Assembly (NCBI GenBank): GCA_032622095.1
Contig: CP136068.1
Span: 189,458,613-189,522,612, forward strand
Reading direction: 5' to 3'
DNA length: 64,000 bases
Source of the DNA: Siphonodentalium dalli
Taxonomy: Eukaryota; Mollusca; Scaphopoda; Gadilida; Siphonodentaliidae
The notes beneath the pieces were generated by a model, which was not told where the DNA came from, did not search any database, and saw only the letters and a list, made by a program, of their open reading frames with translations. Positions within the stretch are counted from its first letter, which is position 1; the number at the start of each line of letters is the position of its first letter. The position numbers and the translations under genes are program-made. Below are positions 46,802-59,394 of the stretch, piece by piece.

Positions 46802-47199
46802 TAAACAATTATTTTTGTATCTAGACTTGATTATAAAGCAAGTTTACGCAATTGACATGCTTAAAATAGATACATGCATGGGGAAATGTAACCATCGTTG
46901 TCTACATGCCCCGTGTGCACAACATATCAAATGAAAAATCCAGTCTCTTGCAGTACTTGTACTAGTATTTGTAATTAAACTATTTGTATAGCATTTGGTA
47001 TTTAAATTTAGAACAGAGCCATAATTTTGTTTAAATGTGCAGATCTACATGTTTGGTATTATTAAGCATCGTGCAGGGTGGATTTTTCTCATAAAAGGCA
47101 CTTTGGTGGAGTTTGATGATGTTAGATGCTGATAGTCTAAAGGGTCGGCGTCTGGTTGTTCCCCTTGCAGAGGAGATATAAATGGGTACACGACATTTT

Positions 47200-47480
47200 G
47201 GATCGTCTTAAGTCATTTCGTACCGGTACCATATTTTTTGTAGTATCGCTCCATATTTTTTGTAGTTTGGTACCTTATTGTTTGGTCGTTTCGCACCATG
47301 TTGGAAATCAATTCGTCTTTTCATACCAATGATACCATATCACTATACATGTATGTCACACCATAGGGAAACAAATTAATGATTTTCTCCAAAGTACGAA
47401 ATAAAAAAAAGTAACCAAACAATCCGATATGAAACAACCAAAACATATGGTATGAAACGACCATGGACATGGTATCGGTA
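47200..47480. repeat. Repeat with GGTACCATATT / ATGGTATGAAACGACC dyads
   Basis: Short facing strings such as GGTCGTTTCGCACCAT and ATGGTATGAAACGACCATGG suggest a worn inverted-repeat element. No coding frame. Confidence 0.4.
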
Positions 47481-48149
47481 ATATCGGATAGTGAAATAAT
47501 GAAGAAGTCACTATAGTTGTATATCATTTATATGGTCACAATATATATAATGCAACGTGAAAGTTGATATGACATCTGTTCTGTTCGACTTCAGGTGTAC
47601 TCGATTTCTACTCTGGCAATGTTTAGAATCCTATCCAACAAGTCACGACATTGGTATGAATTTAAGCATCTAGAACTTAGAATCCATATTTAATATAATT
47701 ATAAATCCTTCAGACATTCAGTGTTACCGATCACCAGAATCAACAACTGACTGTTCAAGGCGGTTCCACTCAATGTTTGTTTTTAAGAATTCATCATAAC
47801 GACTAAGTCTATAATGTACAGTGCTAGTACGCAGTAGATCGAACGATTCTGATGGTGCTGTTAGCACTTAATGTTACACGCCTCCTGGGGACAGTCACAG
47901 TAGTAACAGTACTAACACTCACAGTGAATGAGTGGGTAGGCCTACTGCGTGATAGTGATGCAGTCCTCAAATTTGGTTGCTTTTTTTCCTTGTGTTCTTC
48001 GAATTTTTTTTTTAGAGTTAGATGTAGATTATTCATTTGTAGAATAACAATCAATTGTCATGACAATCGTCGTCAACAATGAATGACACTGATTGATAAT
48101 TTGATCGATTCAATGATTGTTGACACTGTGACTTGGTGAATTAAAATTT

Positions 48150-48359
48150 TAAGTCTCGCTGTCCTTGTGAGAATGCGACTGTCTTCCGAATTGTTCGTCG
48201 GCTGGTTCATGTAAAAATGTGCTCATATTCAAACGCAAGCCATCAAAGGCATCTTCAGTATCTGCCAAAGATGCAGGATCCTCCGCAACACGTAACTCGT
48301 CGTCATTTTCGTGATCAGAGTCACGTTCAGACCCGGAAATGCTGTGTGCAGAAGCCATT
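48150..48359 (-). CDS. Unrecognised small acidic protein or first exon
   Basis: On the minus strand an ATG at 48359 opens a frame of 69 codons to the TAA at 48150. It starts MASAHSISGSERDSDHENDD and is rich in Asp, Glu and Ser, with no domain I recognise. The composition is unlike translated intergenic DNA here. Just upstream lie a palindromic TGACGTCA (48397-48404, a CRE/ATF site) and CACGTGAC (48419-48426), so a promoter is plausible. Acidic Ser-rich starts of this kind are common in transposase-derived and nuclear proteins. It may also be the first exon of a longer gene running left. Uncertain. Confidence 0.3.
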
Positions 48360-49369
48360 TTTCGTAAACAGTTCGTCTGCAGGGGAAACTCCCACTTTGA
48401 CGTCATGGGTTTTGGGGTCACGTGACTCGAGCAAAATCAGCTAAGAAATAATATTCGATTTTTAAAAGTCGCAAAAAACACGCTTATCGATAAAATTATA
48501 TCTAATGTTTTATTGGATGTTATATTTGAACCTTATTCACACCAAACTAGCCATATAACATTGAAATGATAAACATTTAACAGTTCCCATTTAAAGAGCT
48601 TTGGTCTATCTTCTACTGGAAACAACGGTGAAATGTATTAAGACTTTATCAAGTCTTTTCAAAGTATAGTCTACAAGATAGTATAGCACTAGTACTCACT
48701 AGTATTTCCAGACTTTTTGTGATAAAAATGCAGATAAAAGTGCAGAATTACATGTACATGTACTTGTTTTAAATTGATGCATTAAGTGCATGAGCGGCTT
48801 CAGAGTTCTTTGAAGTGCGGTCATGCAAAATAACATAAAAGTTTGTAAAAAAAAAGTACATGTACATACTACTATGATTATAGCGGAATGAAGTGTCTGT
48901 AGCATCTTTGATGGATAAAAGCGAATGTAAAACAGGCCTTAAAATTTGGCAAGAATCAAACTGTAGCATTTCTACATCAAATCAGCTGCTTTTTACCAGA
49001 CTCAAACTAAGAATCATGATACTGACTCTCATGATACTAAAATCCCTACAAAATAATCTAATGGTGCGCAGATATTTCATTGAGTGTTTCAAATCATTTT
49101 AAAGGGACCCAAAGCACTCACAGTGAGTAAATATGCCAAACATATAACATACAACAGTTCGTAAAATCATCACCACTAAGATAAACATGAATTACTGGTT
49201 GATATATTAATTATTGAAAGTTTTCCAATAACGAAATTTCTCCTGTTGGAACCATTGCTATGTAAATAAAACCGTTACAGTGATTTGTCATTTGTAAAAG
49301 TTTTTATTACCGGTAGTCTAAATATTATTTTCAGAATATTTTTCAATGCTTTGGCCATGCAATGTTTAA

Positions 49370-49623
49370 CCCTTTCATGATGGGAGCTGCGCTGATGCAG
49401 CATTACATATCATGTACCAGTGAGTTCTTGTATATATATAAGTCTCACATAGGGAGCCTCACGTGTATAAGAGAATGCACTGGATTACAAGGTCACGGTA
49501 AATATTGTTAGGCCATGTATTCTCTTATATATATGAGGCTCCATTTTGGAGACTCGCACATATAAGAGAATGGATTGGCCCAGGGTTTTAGCAAAATTTC
49601 AGGAATCTCCAGTGAAGGAAGGT
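49370..49623. mobile_element. piggyBac-like MITE, copy 5
   Basis: TTAA (49366-49369), CCCTTTCATGATGGGAGC … GAATCTCCAGTGAAGGAAGGT, TTAA (49624-49627). It is duplicated as copy 6 within segmental duplication A. Confidence 0.8.
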
Positions 49624-49869
49624 TTAAGTTTTTATTAAACTTTGGCATCTTATTGGACTTATTCAACATTGGTTGGTAATGTCACTGTAACAGTGATGTT
49701 TATCAGAATTGCTAGCATGCAATGCCATTCTTTCGTATAAATTAATTAACTCACAGAATAACGAAAGACCAGATGTGAGTATAATATAAATTTATCACCC
49801 CATTTTATGCAGGGATACAACAAATAAACATAACATATGTTATGCTTTAAAGTCAACATGGACAATTAA

Positions 49870-50067
49870 AGGTAAACAATCTGATTTGATGGTCTCCATA
49901 TCATCAGATTCCAAGAACAACATTTCTTAATCAATTAATTACCAAAACATAATGCTAACTACTGTCAACTCTAGTGTAACATTTCGAGAAACGTGTTGTA
50001 AATCAATATTTTGTTCATCGCAACTTGGTATTAAGATTATGTCAGTCGACTCAGTCGGCTCGTTGAA
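49870..50067 (+). mobile_element. Kolobok-like MITE, copy 4, 5' part only
   Basis: Starts TTAA-AGGTAAACAATCTGATTTG and matches copy 5 (55179-55546) up to GTTGAA at 50062-50067, then is replaced by the TSP1-bearing segment. The missing 3' half is not found before 55377. Confidence 0.85.
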
Positions 50068-51140
50068 CTCTGCTTGACTTAGCTGATTTATTTTAAACAA
50101 TATTCGTGCCCCATTCTGTTAAAGTTCCGGTACAGTTGTTTGCCAATGACTAACTAACAGAATACAAATTCCTCAATAAATGAAACAGAAAACACATCAG
50201 TTATGTATAAAATGTTATTGCGAAATAGAGTTATCTCTCTTGCCCCTGTAAAATCACCATGATTTACCAGGCTGGTAAAATTGGTATAAAGTCAGGTAAA
50301 CAATGATATACTTGGTAAAGGCCACATAAAAATGACATAGCATTGTAAATTCAAAGTAGAAGCATGGTGTAATCACTTACATTATACTCTGGAAAATTCC
50401 ATCATATCGTATCCTATCATATCATATCATACCATATCATACCACATCATATCATATCCTATCATATCATATATCATATCATATCCTATCATACCATATA
50501 TATAACAAAATGACGGAGATGTTTGAATAAGTCTTTTTAAAACCCTAACCTCCATCAACCCCACCCACACGAAAGGACAATTTGACTTATATTTCACAAA
50601 ATTTGATAAATTGTGTTGTAAATTATACGGTATAAAATAATTTACAACACATTTATCAACTTTTGTGAAATATAAGTCAAATTGTCCTTTCGTGTGGGTG
50701 GGGTTGGTGGAGGTTAGGGTTTTAAAAAGACTTATTCAAACATCTCCGTTATTTTGTCAATAAACCTGGCCTCAATTCTAACATCGTGTAAACGTATTAT
50801 TATCAATCGCTATCTAATCGTGAACCCCGAGTAAGTATCGTTCGCTGCCCAATCGTGTCCCTGTGCTGGGCATACTGGTCATTCATAAACATGTAGGTAC
50901 ATACGATGTTTTGATTGCTACTACTATTATTCGACAGTGAACGGGAAGTGGTCTAGCTGGCAGGACACTGACTGTATGGTGACTTGTGGACAAGGCTTCT
51001 ATGTTCGCGCACGCGGATGCACAAACCCATCGGCATATAATGGTGGGGAACAATGCGAGGGTAAATCGATACAGATGGCGACTTGCTGGAAATCAAGCTG
51101 TCAAGGTAAGGGTTGTACTAACTTGTATACGATGATGCTA
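50062..51140 (+). repeat. Segmental duplication S, copy 2 (partner 41621-42710)
   Basis: Nearly identical to copy 1, carrying its hairpin, microsatellite and TSP1 exon. The left junction shares GTTGAA with both parent sequences. The right junction passes from GATGATGCTA into GGGAGAATAGCTAGAAA, sharing CTA and then 20 bp with 44538-44557. Confidence 0.95.
50938..51105 (+). CDS. Duplicated thrombospondin type-1 exon (a')
   Basis: Copy of the exon at 42508-42675 with both splice sites kept (…CGACAG / TCAAG-GTAAGG) and phase 1 at both ends. Only two base changes are visible, one giving Thr to Ala in the RxRGC stretch and one silent. Because it is symmetric and on the same strand as the parent gene, it could be spliced in as an additional module if transcription extends this far. 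Whether it is used is unknown. Confidence 0.75.
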
Positions 51141-52650
51141 GGGAGAATAGCTAGAAATTTAAGAAAGCTACACAATTATTCTAGAAATAAAATTTTCTAT
51201 AGTTAGAAATATCGTCAAGATATTTTTTCTTAAGTGATGCCAATTTTTTCTAGAATGGGATTTTCTCAAGCAGGAAAATAAATCTAATTAAGGAAAACAA
51301 GTTTTCTTAAGTAGGAATATTTTCCCCAATTAGGAAAGATAATAAGAAAACATTTCTTAATTAAGAAAAACATTTAATTTTAAATTAATATAGAATTTCA
51401 ATTGTGTTTTAAGATATACAATTGACATTTATTCTGAATATAAAAACTTCTTTGTAAATATTATTGTTAAATGTATAATAGAGACAATAAGGGGGCTTAA
51501 ATGCACGGGAGGACTTAGTTGTCGAAAATATTCATATTTGTTTCAATCACCGTAAACAGAAACACATTAAAACGGATACAGTTTCGTTCATATATACCAT
51601 GACCATCGCGTAAGCAGCATGCATTCATAAAGACCTATATTTTACCTAAGCAAGAGCCTGATTGTGTTACAGAAGACAGCACAGTGTTACTGGCTAATCA
51701 CACATATATGATATAAACGCTCTGTATTAGTTCCATACCAGGAATTCAGCAACAAAGAGCGCTCTTTATGTTTACCAGCATAATATAAACAAACACCAGG
51801 AAAGTAACTTTTTATGCTTTTGTTTGCATAACAAATTCGATGGTCAAACATATGACAATAACATACTGTTTATGCGATATTTCTTATTTGTATACGGACA
51901 AAGTCTGTCTACATTTAATATTATTTCTGTTTGTGGCGGTTTTTGACGGGTGGAAATATTTTCACAGCATACCCACCGCCAAGGCCCCCCGTACCTTTAA
52001 ATATACAAGCAACAATTTCTCGTTACATTTATGGGTTTCTAAAATTGCAAGTGGCCAAAGAAGATACTGTGTACATTCGTGAAGTGAAACTATACAAAGT
52101 ACCTGTATCTTGTTCTGCCTCTTACAATTGTATAAACCTATATACGCAAAAATTATATATATATTGATTGCTAATAATTACGCCCTGACACATGATTTTC
52201 AATATATGTATAGAAAGAGTTATCTCAAATCTGTCGGTTGCAAAACATATATAACAATTTCTGAGTATCCAGTTCAAACGATAGGAAAAACAATCATCAC
52301 ACATGACAAAACAAGCCCTGTATGTGCCTTAATAAACATTGTAAGCCTGTATTTTTAAATGCACAGATTCTAGGACAGGTGATGTGTAATAAACACAGAA
52401 ATACACTTGTATTAACGGATGTGTTGATACGGCATTTGTGCCATTGAGGAAAGATAGAACTCTAGACTGTGCTGCTCATTCTATCATTGTGCGCTAGCAC
52501 TCGTGCCATATCAACAAATCCATAAACAAAATTGTGTCATTCTGTGTATATACAGCATGGTTTCAATAGCTGTTTCATGAATCATGCAGATTGCATGTTT
52601 ACTGATCAGGTACTAGCCCAAGTCTTTTCGGTATGCAACAGCTTGGGATA
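51140..52650. other. Unassigned; TTTCTTA-rich block then AT-rich DNA
   Basis: 51140-51400 is rich in TTTCTTAA/TTAAGAAA dyads related to 44519-44682. The rest shows no repeat family or domain I recognise; frames at 51840-52360 have no coding signature. Confidence 0.35.
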
Positions 52651-52657
52651 TCGAATT

Positions 52658-52856
52658 CAGTAATGCCCTAAGTATAATCGACTCCTTAAACACAGTAGAA
52701 TTATGGGTAACTTTTCAGGATTTAGTCGGAAATATGCGGAAAGCTCTCCCCGAGAGCTTTCCGATGAATGGCAACAAGCCATATTTCCGACCAAATCCTG
52801 TAAAGTTACCCACAATTCTGCTGTGGTTAAGGAGTCGATTACTTAGAGCATTACTG
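52658..52856. mobile_element. Hairpin MITE (CAGTAATGC ends)
   Basis: CAGTAATGCCCTAAG…ATCGACTCCTTAA…GGGTAACTTT…GGATTTAGTCGGAAATATG is mirrored by CATATTTCCGACCAAATCC…AAAGTTACCC…TTAAGGAGTCGAT…CTTAGAGCATTACTG, around GGAAAGCTCTCCCCGAGAGCTTTCC. Confidence 0.88.
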
Positions 52857-52859
52857 TAG

Positions 52860-53884
52860 TTGAAACTGTTTTGGACCGAGTCCTGTCCGGCTACTCTTCT
52901 ATAACCTCTCAAGAGTTCAGTGTTGAATGGGTCACCATGAATCACTCAATTAAACAATCGCAAAGGTGTTGAGTGTTTTGCTTATCGCTCACTATTTTAG
53001 TGCTGTATGTAAACAAACGATTGACTCACACAAAGTGTGATTTGTGGATAATAACGCATTCATATGAACATTATCCTATACTATTAGTATATTCTTGGGA
53101 AACTTTTGTAAATGTTATTTATAAATTATAACCTATAACGAAGGCCATCCATTCCTTTAAGTTCCAAAGATATATTAAGGAGAATCACTGCATTTTAATT
53201 GCATACCGCATCCATCGTGGTGCAACTGTTTTGTGTTCAAGCGGTAACCTCAGTTACCATGATGTTGGAAATTACTGCAGTGTAATACCACAGCATTACC
53301 GGGGTAACACCACGTTAGAATTGGTCAATTACTTTAAGTATATGCAGGTTTGAAATCATCATGCTTGGGAAAGGCTGCCCTCTATGTTCGTATAAAACAG
53401 CGTCAATTTGACCTAATCTGAAGAAATACTGGTAGTGCTACAATCAAGATAACTTCAGCCCACAATTATGGGCGTAAAGTCCATTATAGAAGAGCATCGG
53501 GATGGGACTCGGTCCAAAACATCATCAACCCAACCGATACCACAAGGTATGGACCGGGAAAACTTGGTCTAAACTGTAAACAGGTACTAGTACATGGATG
53601 TATTACAAACATTAAAGGGTATACTAAATCCGGCCATTTATGAGACCATATCCTTGTATACTCAACAGAATATATGCAACAAATGAATGAATTTGGCCCA
53701 TGGATAAGTGCAACACTTGTGTGTTCTATGAACAATGCAGACAACATGGTATTTATAATGAAAATGAATTATTGGCTGAAGTCATAAATTCATTATAATT
53801 TATACCATGTTGTTTGCATATATTCTGCTGTGTATAAAAGGAGATGCTCTTAATGCTCAGTGTAAAACACTGCAAATATGGAAC
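52860..53884. other. No gene seen
   Basis: AT-rich, with a short cluster of GGTAACC/TTACC dyads at about 53240-53310 similar to 41230-41545, and a small inverted pair ACAACATGGTATTTATAATG / CATTATAATTTATACCATGTTGT around 53733-53813. Confidence 0.4.
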
Positions 53885-55376
53885 TTAAAGAGCTTTGGTC
53901 TATCTTTTACTGGAAACAACTGTTAAATTTATTAAGACTTTATCAAGTCTCTTCACAGTATAGTCTACATGTTAGTATAGCACTAGTACTCACTACTACT
54001 CAGTCACTAGTATTTCCAGACTTTTTGTGATAAAAATGCAGACAAAAGTGCAGAATTACATGTACATGTACTTGTTTTAAATTGATGCATTAAGTGCATG
54101 AGCGGTTTTAGAGTCCTTTGAAGTGCGGTCATGCAAAATAACATAAAAGTTTGTAAAAAAAAAAGTACATGTACATACTACTATGATTATAGCGGGATAA
54201 AGTGTCTGGAGCATCTTAGATGGATAAAAGCGAATGTAAAACAGGCCTTAAAATTTGGCAAGAATCAAATAATAGCATTTCTACATCAAATCAGCTGCTT
54301 TTTACCAGACTCAAACTAAGAATCATGATACTGACTCTCATGATACTAAAATCCCTATAAAATAATCTAATGGTGCGCAGATATTTCATTGAGTGTTTCA
54401 AATCATTTTAAAGGGATCCAAGGCACTCACAGTGAGTAAATATTCCAAAAATATAACATACAACAGTTCGTAAAATTATCACCACTAAGAAAAACATGAA
54501 TTACTGGTTGATATATTAATTATTGAAAGTGTTCCAATAACGAAATTTCTCCTGTTGGAACCATTGCTATGTAAACAAAACTGTTACAGTGATTTGTCAT
54601 TTGTCAAAGTTTTTATTACCGGTAGTCTAAATATTATTTTCAGAATATTTTTCAATGCTTTGGCATTGCAATGTTTAACCCTTTAATGATGGGAGCTGCG
54701 CTGGTGCAGCATTACATATCATGTACCAGTGAGTTCTTGTATATATACAAGTCTCACATAGCGAGCCTCACATGTATAAGAGAATGCACTGGATTACAAT
54801 ATCACGGTAAATATTGTTAGGCCATGTATTCTCTTATATATGTGAGGCTCCATTTTGGAGACTCGCAAATATAAGAGAATGGATTGGCGCAGGGTTTTAG
54901 CAAATTTTCAGGAATCTCCAGTCATGGAAGGTTTAAGTTTTTATTAAACTTTGGCATCTTATTGGACTTATTCAACATTGGTTGGTAATGTCACTGTAAC
55001 AGTGATGTTTATCAGAATTGCTAGCATGCAATGTCATTCTTTCGTATAAATTAATTAACTCACAGAATAACGAAAGACCAGATGTGAGTATAATATAAAT
55101 TTATCACCCCATTTTATGCAGGGATACAAAAAATAAACATAACATATGTTATGCTTTAAAGTCAACATGGACAATTAAAGGTAAACAATCTGATTTGATG
55201 GTCTCCACATCATCAGATTCCAAGAACAACATTTCTTAATCAATTAATTACCAAAACATAATGCTAACTACTGTCAACTCTAGTGTAACATTTCCAAAAA
55301 CGTGTTATAAATCAACATTTTGTTCATCGCAACTTGGTATCAAGATTATGTCAGTCGACTCAGTCGGCTCGTTGAA
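53885..55376 (+). repeat. Segmental duplication A, copy 2
   Basis: Second copy of 48591-50067. Here the Kolobok-like MITE continues intact past GTTGAA (55371-55376), so this copy has the ancestral right junction. Confidence 0.95.
54679..54932. mobile_element. piggyBac-like MITE, copy 6
   Basis: TTAA at 54675-54678 and 54933-54936; paralogue of copy 5 through duplication A. Confidence 0.8.
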
Positions 55377-55546
55377 TATTTGCTAGGCCGGGAAATATTC
55401 AAGGTGGTGAAAAATAACAGATTTCAAAAATTTATATTTTATAACTCAGAACTTTAAAGGGTGTGTTCCTCGACTCGAATCAATAATTTTTACCCCTGAA
55501 TCCAAAGAAATGGTAATTGAGGAGCATGAACTCGGATTATTTATCT
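55179..55546 (+). mobile_element. Kolobok-like MITE, copy 5 (complete)
   Basis: TTAA at 55175-55178 and 55547-55550. The ends AGGTAAACAATCTGA and TCGGATTATTTATCT are inverted. It contains the family block CTCGACTCGAATCAA. It shows what copy 4 looked like before its 3' half was replaced. Confidence 0.85.
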
Positions 55547-55599
55547 TTAAATGTACATGTATTGTACATGTATAAGCCACTTTAAGCTCCTTGTACATA

Positions 55600-57000
55600 T
55601 TACTTGGTGCTACAGCAGGTTGACAAAGATAAAGGAACATTAGAATATTTTGATTCTGTTATGGATTTTAAGGCCTGTATGTGTACATGCATCTGATTAT
55701 ATTGACATACTGCAATAATTTGTCACTTAAAAGTTCATATCCTTCAGATAAGCTCAGAAAAACAAGACTTAAGACTGTTCCATGGGTACTGTTGTGCTTT
55801 GTCAAAGTTTGTGTGGAGATTTGAAACTGGTACACCTCCAAATTCTGGTCGATGTAGTATGAAATATAAAAAGTGTAGACATTCTCTTGATGCCATAGTG
55901 CACATTTTCTGAGACTCGGTGAAGCATACAAGTACATGTACGTTGTAGAATTGAATTCACTAACTTCACTTGCCAAGATTTTCACCATATAAGTCTGATA
56001 AAATGTAGAGGTCACTGATCAGTCTCCATCAAGGAAGGAATGCATACATATATGTGTCATTTTGTCCAGGTATGCATGGTACTGGAGTCAGTGCATACCG
56101 TCCGTAGGTATACATATGGTACTGTGGTACATGTGTATAGCCAGGAGACTCAGGACTCACTGTTACACAGCAACAACACACATTATGTCATGCATGGACG
56201 AATACCGATAATATCTACAGTACATGTATCCAGTACATGTACACCGAATAACATTTGAAATCCTTCCTCATCCAGTCTTGGACATAATTAATAATATTGG
56301 CATTAAGGGTCACCATGCAGTGTCTGCAAGAGGCACGCAGGACACATGATTCTATGATTGGTTATCAGATATCAGGCCTTGAATGAAATTTTGATGTCTC
56401 AATCCAGTCAAGCAGCTCCTCCTGTCTGAAAAAAGGGTGTGCGAGTGAGATATCTGAGGACATTCGCATATAGCACTCCCCCATGGGGGAAGATATCCAG
56501 ACAGGAGGAGATGACATGTTATACCGGTACCTGTACTAAATACTACCAAAAACATTCCAGATACATGTATAGGTACCGGTATATCATATTGGTCTTGTAA
56601 ATATAATATATTTGTAAATGTTTTAAGAAGGCAATTTTAACAGTTTGGGGGGGGGGTCAATTTAAACAGTTGGGGGGGGGGAATTGGCATTCCAAATACT
56701 AATTAACACTTGAAAGCCCGACATGTGGCACCCCAAATGTCAATATAACATTTGATTTTATCATCTTTACTTGAATTAGGTGAGTTCACAAATACTCTAT
56801 TTCCATGCATATACTAGTAAACACAATTATACATAATCATTGGGGAATTGAAAATATTATACTGTATAATATACAAGCATATGTATGCTAGAAGATAGTG
56901 GCACAAACTAGTACTTCTGCATGTCAAATATCACACATACCAGTATATACCACTTACTAGTATACTGCGAATTGACTTCTTTAAAAATATTGGCCATCAT
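55600..57000. other. No gene seen
   Basis: AT-rich with many ACATGTAC strings. Near 56405-56515, CTCCTCCTGTCTG and CAGACAGGAGGAG face each other across about 90 bp, a small worn hairpin. Two G-runs lie at 56645-56680. Confidence 0.35.
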
Positions 57001-57002
57001 AT

Positions 57003-57511
57003 CAGGGGGAGGGGAATTTCCGGGCACGTATGTCGGGGTGGATGGGTGGTTGGTGGGACCAACAAACAAACTTTTCCGCAACTAAAATGTTTTTTTCCTG
57101 CAAGTCGTTTGACTGTTTTTGCAATGAATTTGGCTTAAAATACATTACAATAAGAGAAATACCGGTAACATAAATAACAAATTTATTGATGATCAGACAA
57201 ACAGTATAGCTTGTAGCTCATGCTAATGGATTGAATTTTTAAATCTAAGATGGCCACCGGCAGCCCTTTTTTTGTTGCTGAATGACCCCAAAATGAGTCG
57301 TTCCTATTTACATGTCAACATCCATGACAAATAGTATGCTCATAAATTCATATACAGCTGTTTACAGTGAATCCCCCCCCCCGCAAATCTGTTTTATTGT
57401 TAAAAGGGCGGGGTGGATGTTTGGACGCGGGGGTGGGTGGGTCCCAACAAGGGTCGAAAGGAAAAAACCAGCATACGTGCCTGAACATTTTTCCGACTCC
57501 CCACCCCCCTG
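57003..57511. mobile_element. CAGGGG-ended transposon with 7-bp TSD, copy 2
   Basis: Starts CAGGGGGAGGGG and ends CCACCCCCCTG, flanked by ATCATAT on both sides (56996-57002 and 57512-57518). Interior themes (GGGGTGGATG, GTGGGTGGGTCC) resemble copy 1 at 2083-3193. 509 bp, non-coding. Confidence 0.82.
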
Positions 57512-58024
57512 ATCATATGGCCATTTTCGTCTATTTTTCCAACTATACTTTCTATAGGACAAGGGAATGCTTGATAGAAAATGTGCATTGTATATACAAG
57601 TAGGGGGTTAAATGTAGCACACATGAACTTTGAAGTTGCCGACATTGTTTCTGGTGTCAATTTATAAACTCCATCCATCGCCTGTTGTCAGGCCGCATTG
57701 ATTGACATTACACAAACAGGCATGGAAATACAATACAGTGATTCATCTTATACATGCATACATAAGTTCATTTAACGAGATCCTTGTGGTTGTATTAATT
57801 TTCAACTTTTGGTGTGACATCTTTTGGTGTATCATAACTGCACGGTACTGTAGTTCCACAACAGTGACCGTGGCTAATGAATCTGGCATTTCTGTAATTG
57901 GAAGAAATATATGCTGCATATACATGTATGTGATATGGATACATGTATTTTCATAATTTGCAAACATATTTATAAACAAAGTGTAAAGTTCATTCTTCCA
58001 ACAATGTGAGCGTCCTCGGCAATT

Positions 58025-58763
58025 CAGATGACCATGATTCAATCGTAAGTGGGGGAGTCGGGCCTGACAAAATCATGGATAGTTTGTTGACACGATTACG
58101 ATGTCATCGCAGATGAGTATATTATCGGCGGTTAACCATGTGATTAACTACCCTATGTGTTTTCCATTTACTTCGTACGATTTTTAAGTACACACAGTTC
58201 TGATTCAGTCACAAGTGGAGATAACCAAGGATACGCCACAATTTCGCATCTAAAATCAAACAGTGCTTGCTTGATATTACTTTTTATCACTCGCGATCAT
58301 GTCGTGAGCATGCGCAGTACAACTATGGTTACTACCAACAACGACATCTTTCCACGTACGATTGAATCGTGATCATCAGAACATTCACTTAGTGAACGTT
58401 CAGACGACCACGATTCAATCGTAAGTGGAAACTTTTCCGTCGTAGGAAGTAACCGATAATTGGACTGCGCATGCTCACATCAAAATCGTACTAGTAGGTC
58501 AAAAATAATATCAAGCACTGTTTGATTTTAGATGCGAAATTGTGGCGTATCCTTGATTTGATACCTCCACTTGTGACGAAAGATTCGCAGTGGTGTGTGC
58601 GTAAAAAATTGTAGCTGGAAATGACCGGTGTAGTCAATCACATGCTTTAGGATGTTCAACCTACGGTATAATCATGTACGACGACATCGCAATTCTGTGA
58701 ACAAACTATCCACGATCTCGTCGGGCCTGATTCCGCCACTTACGAATGAATCGTGGTCGTCTG
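58025..58763. mobile_element. 739-bp foldback made of two inverted halves
   Basis: Each half (58025-58379 and 58401-58763) begins with CAGAyGACCAyGATTCAATCGT and ends with its inverted form (GAATCGTGRTCRTCWG-like), and the two halves are inverted copies of each other. Landmarks include CGCCACAATTTCGCATCTAA against TTAGATGCGAAATTGTGGCG, and GAGCATGCGCAGT against ACTGCGCATGCTC. The spacer is the near-palindrome AACATTCACTTAGTGAACGTT. No transposase. Confidence 0.88.
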
Positions 58764-59394
58764 AACGTACACTCGGTGTTGAATTGGCCACACAATAAGT
58801 AGAGTGTGAATGCCATGGGCATTTTATTTTTAATATTATCAGGTTCACATTTGTTCAAAATAATGCTATGAAGAAGTACCTTTATACAATTGCCTTTTAA
58901 GTTATATTTTTATTAAATGTGACCTTTTTGTTTTCCAACTATTGTCATATTAATCTCGACCGATAATACACAGCAATTATGCATGGCTTTATGCCATAAT
59001 TTGTTTTTTGCAGAGTAAAAATTCCCACTCACGGAATACTATACTTTTATCTAGCATAGAAATTAAGCAAAAATTATAATTTAATAAAAACCGTTTTTGC
59101 AAAGTTTCCCAGTTTTGCGAATATTGTGGAGGGGTACACTGGTATACGAATGGTCAATGCCGTATAATCATAGTCCATCAGATGTTACTATTTTAACATG
59201 ACAAATCATAACATTTGACAACCAGATCATCGTACATATTTCACCGACAGTAAAATTCACCATCATTTCATTTGAAAAATATGAATAAATCACGCAAATG
59301 TAATCGTAGTTCATTAAAGTATATCACTCGTAACAACATTTTCGTAAAGAGAAAACACTGCAACAGTTTACTCATTAGTTCACTTACCTGAAAT

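Larger units (their letters stand above)
48591..50067 (+). repeat. Segmental duplication A, copy 1 (partner 53885-55376)
   Basis: About 1.48 kb, nearly identical to 53885-55376. It contains the piggyBac-like MITE 49370-49623 and the 5' part of a Kolobok-like MITE (from 49870). It stops inside that MITE at GTTGAA, where copy S2 begins. Confidence 0.95.
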
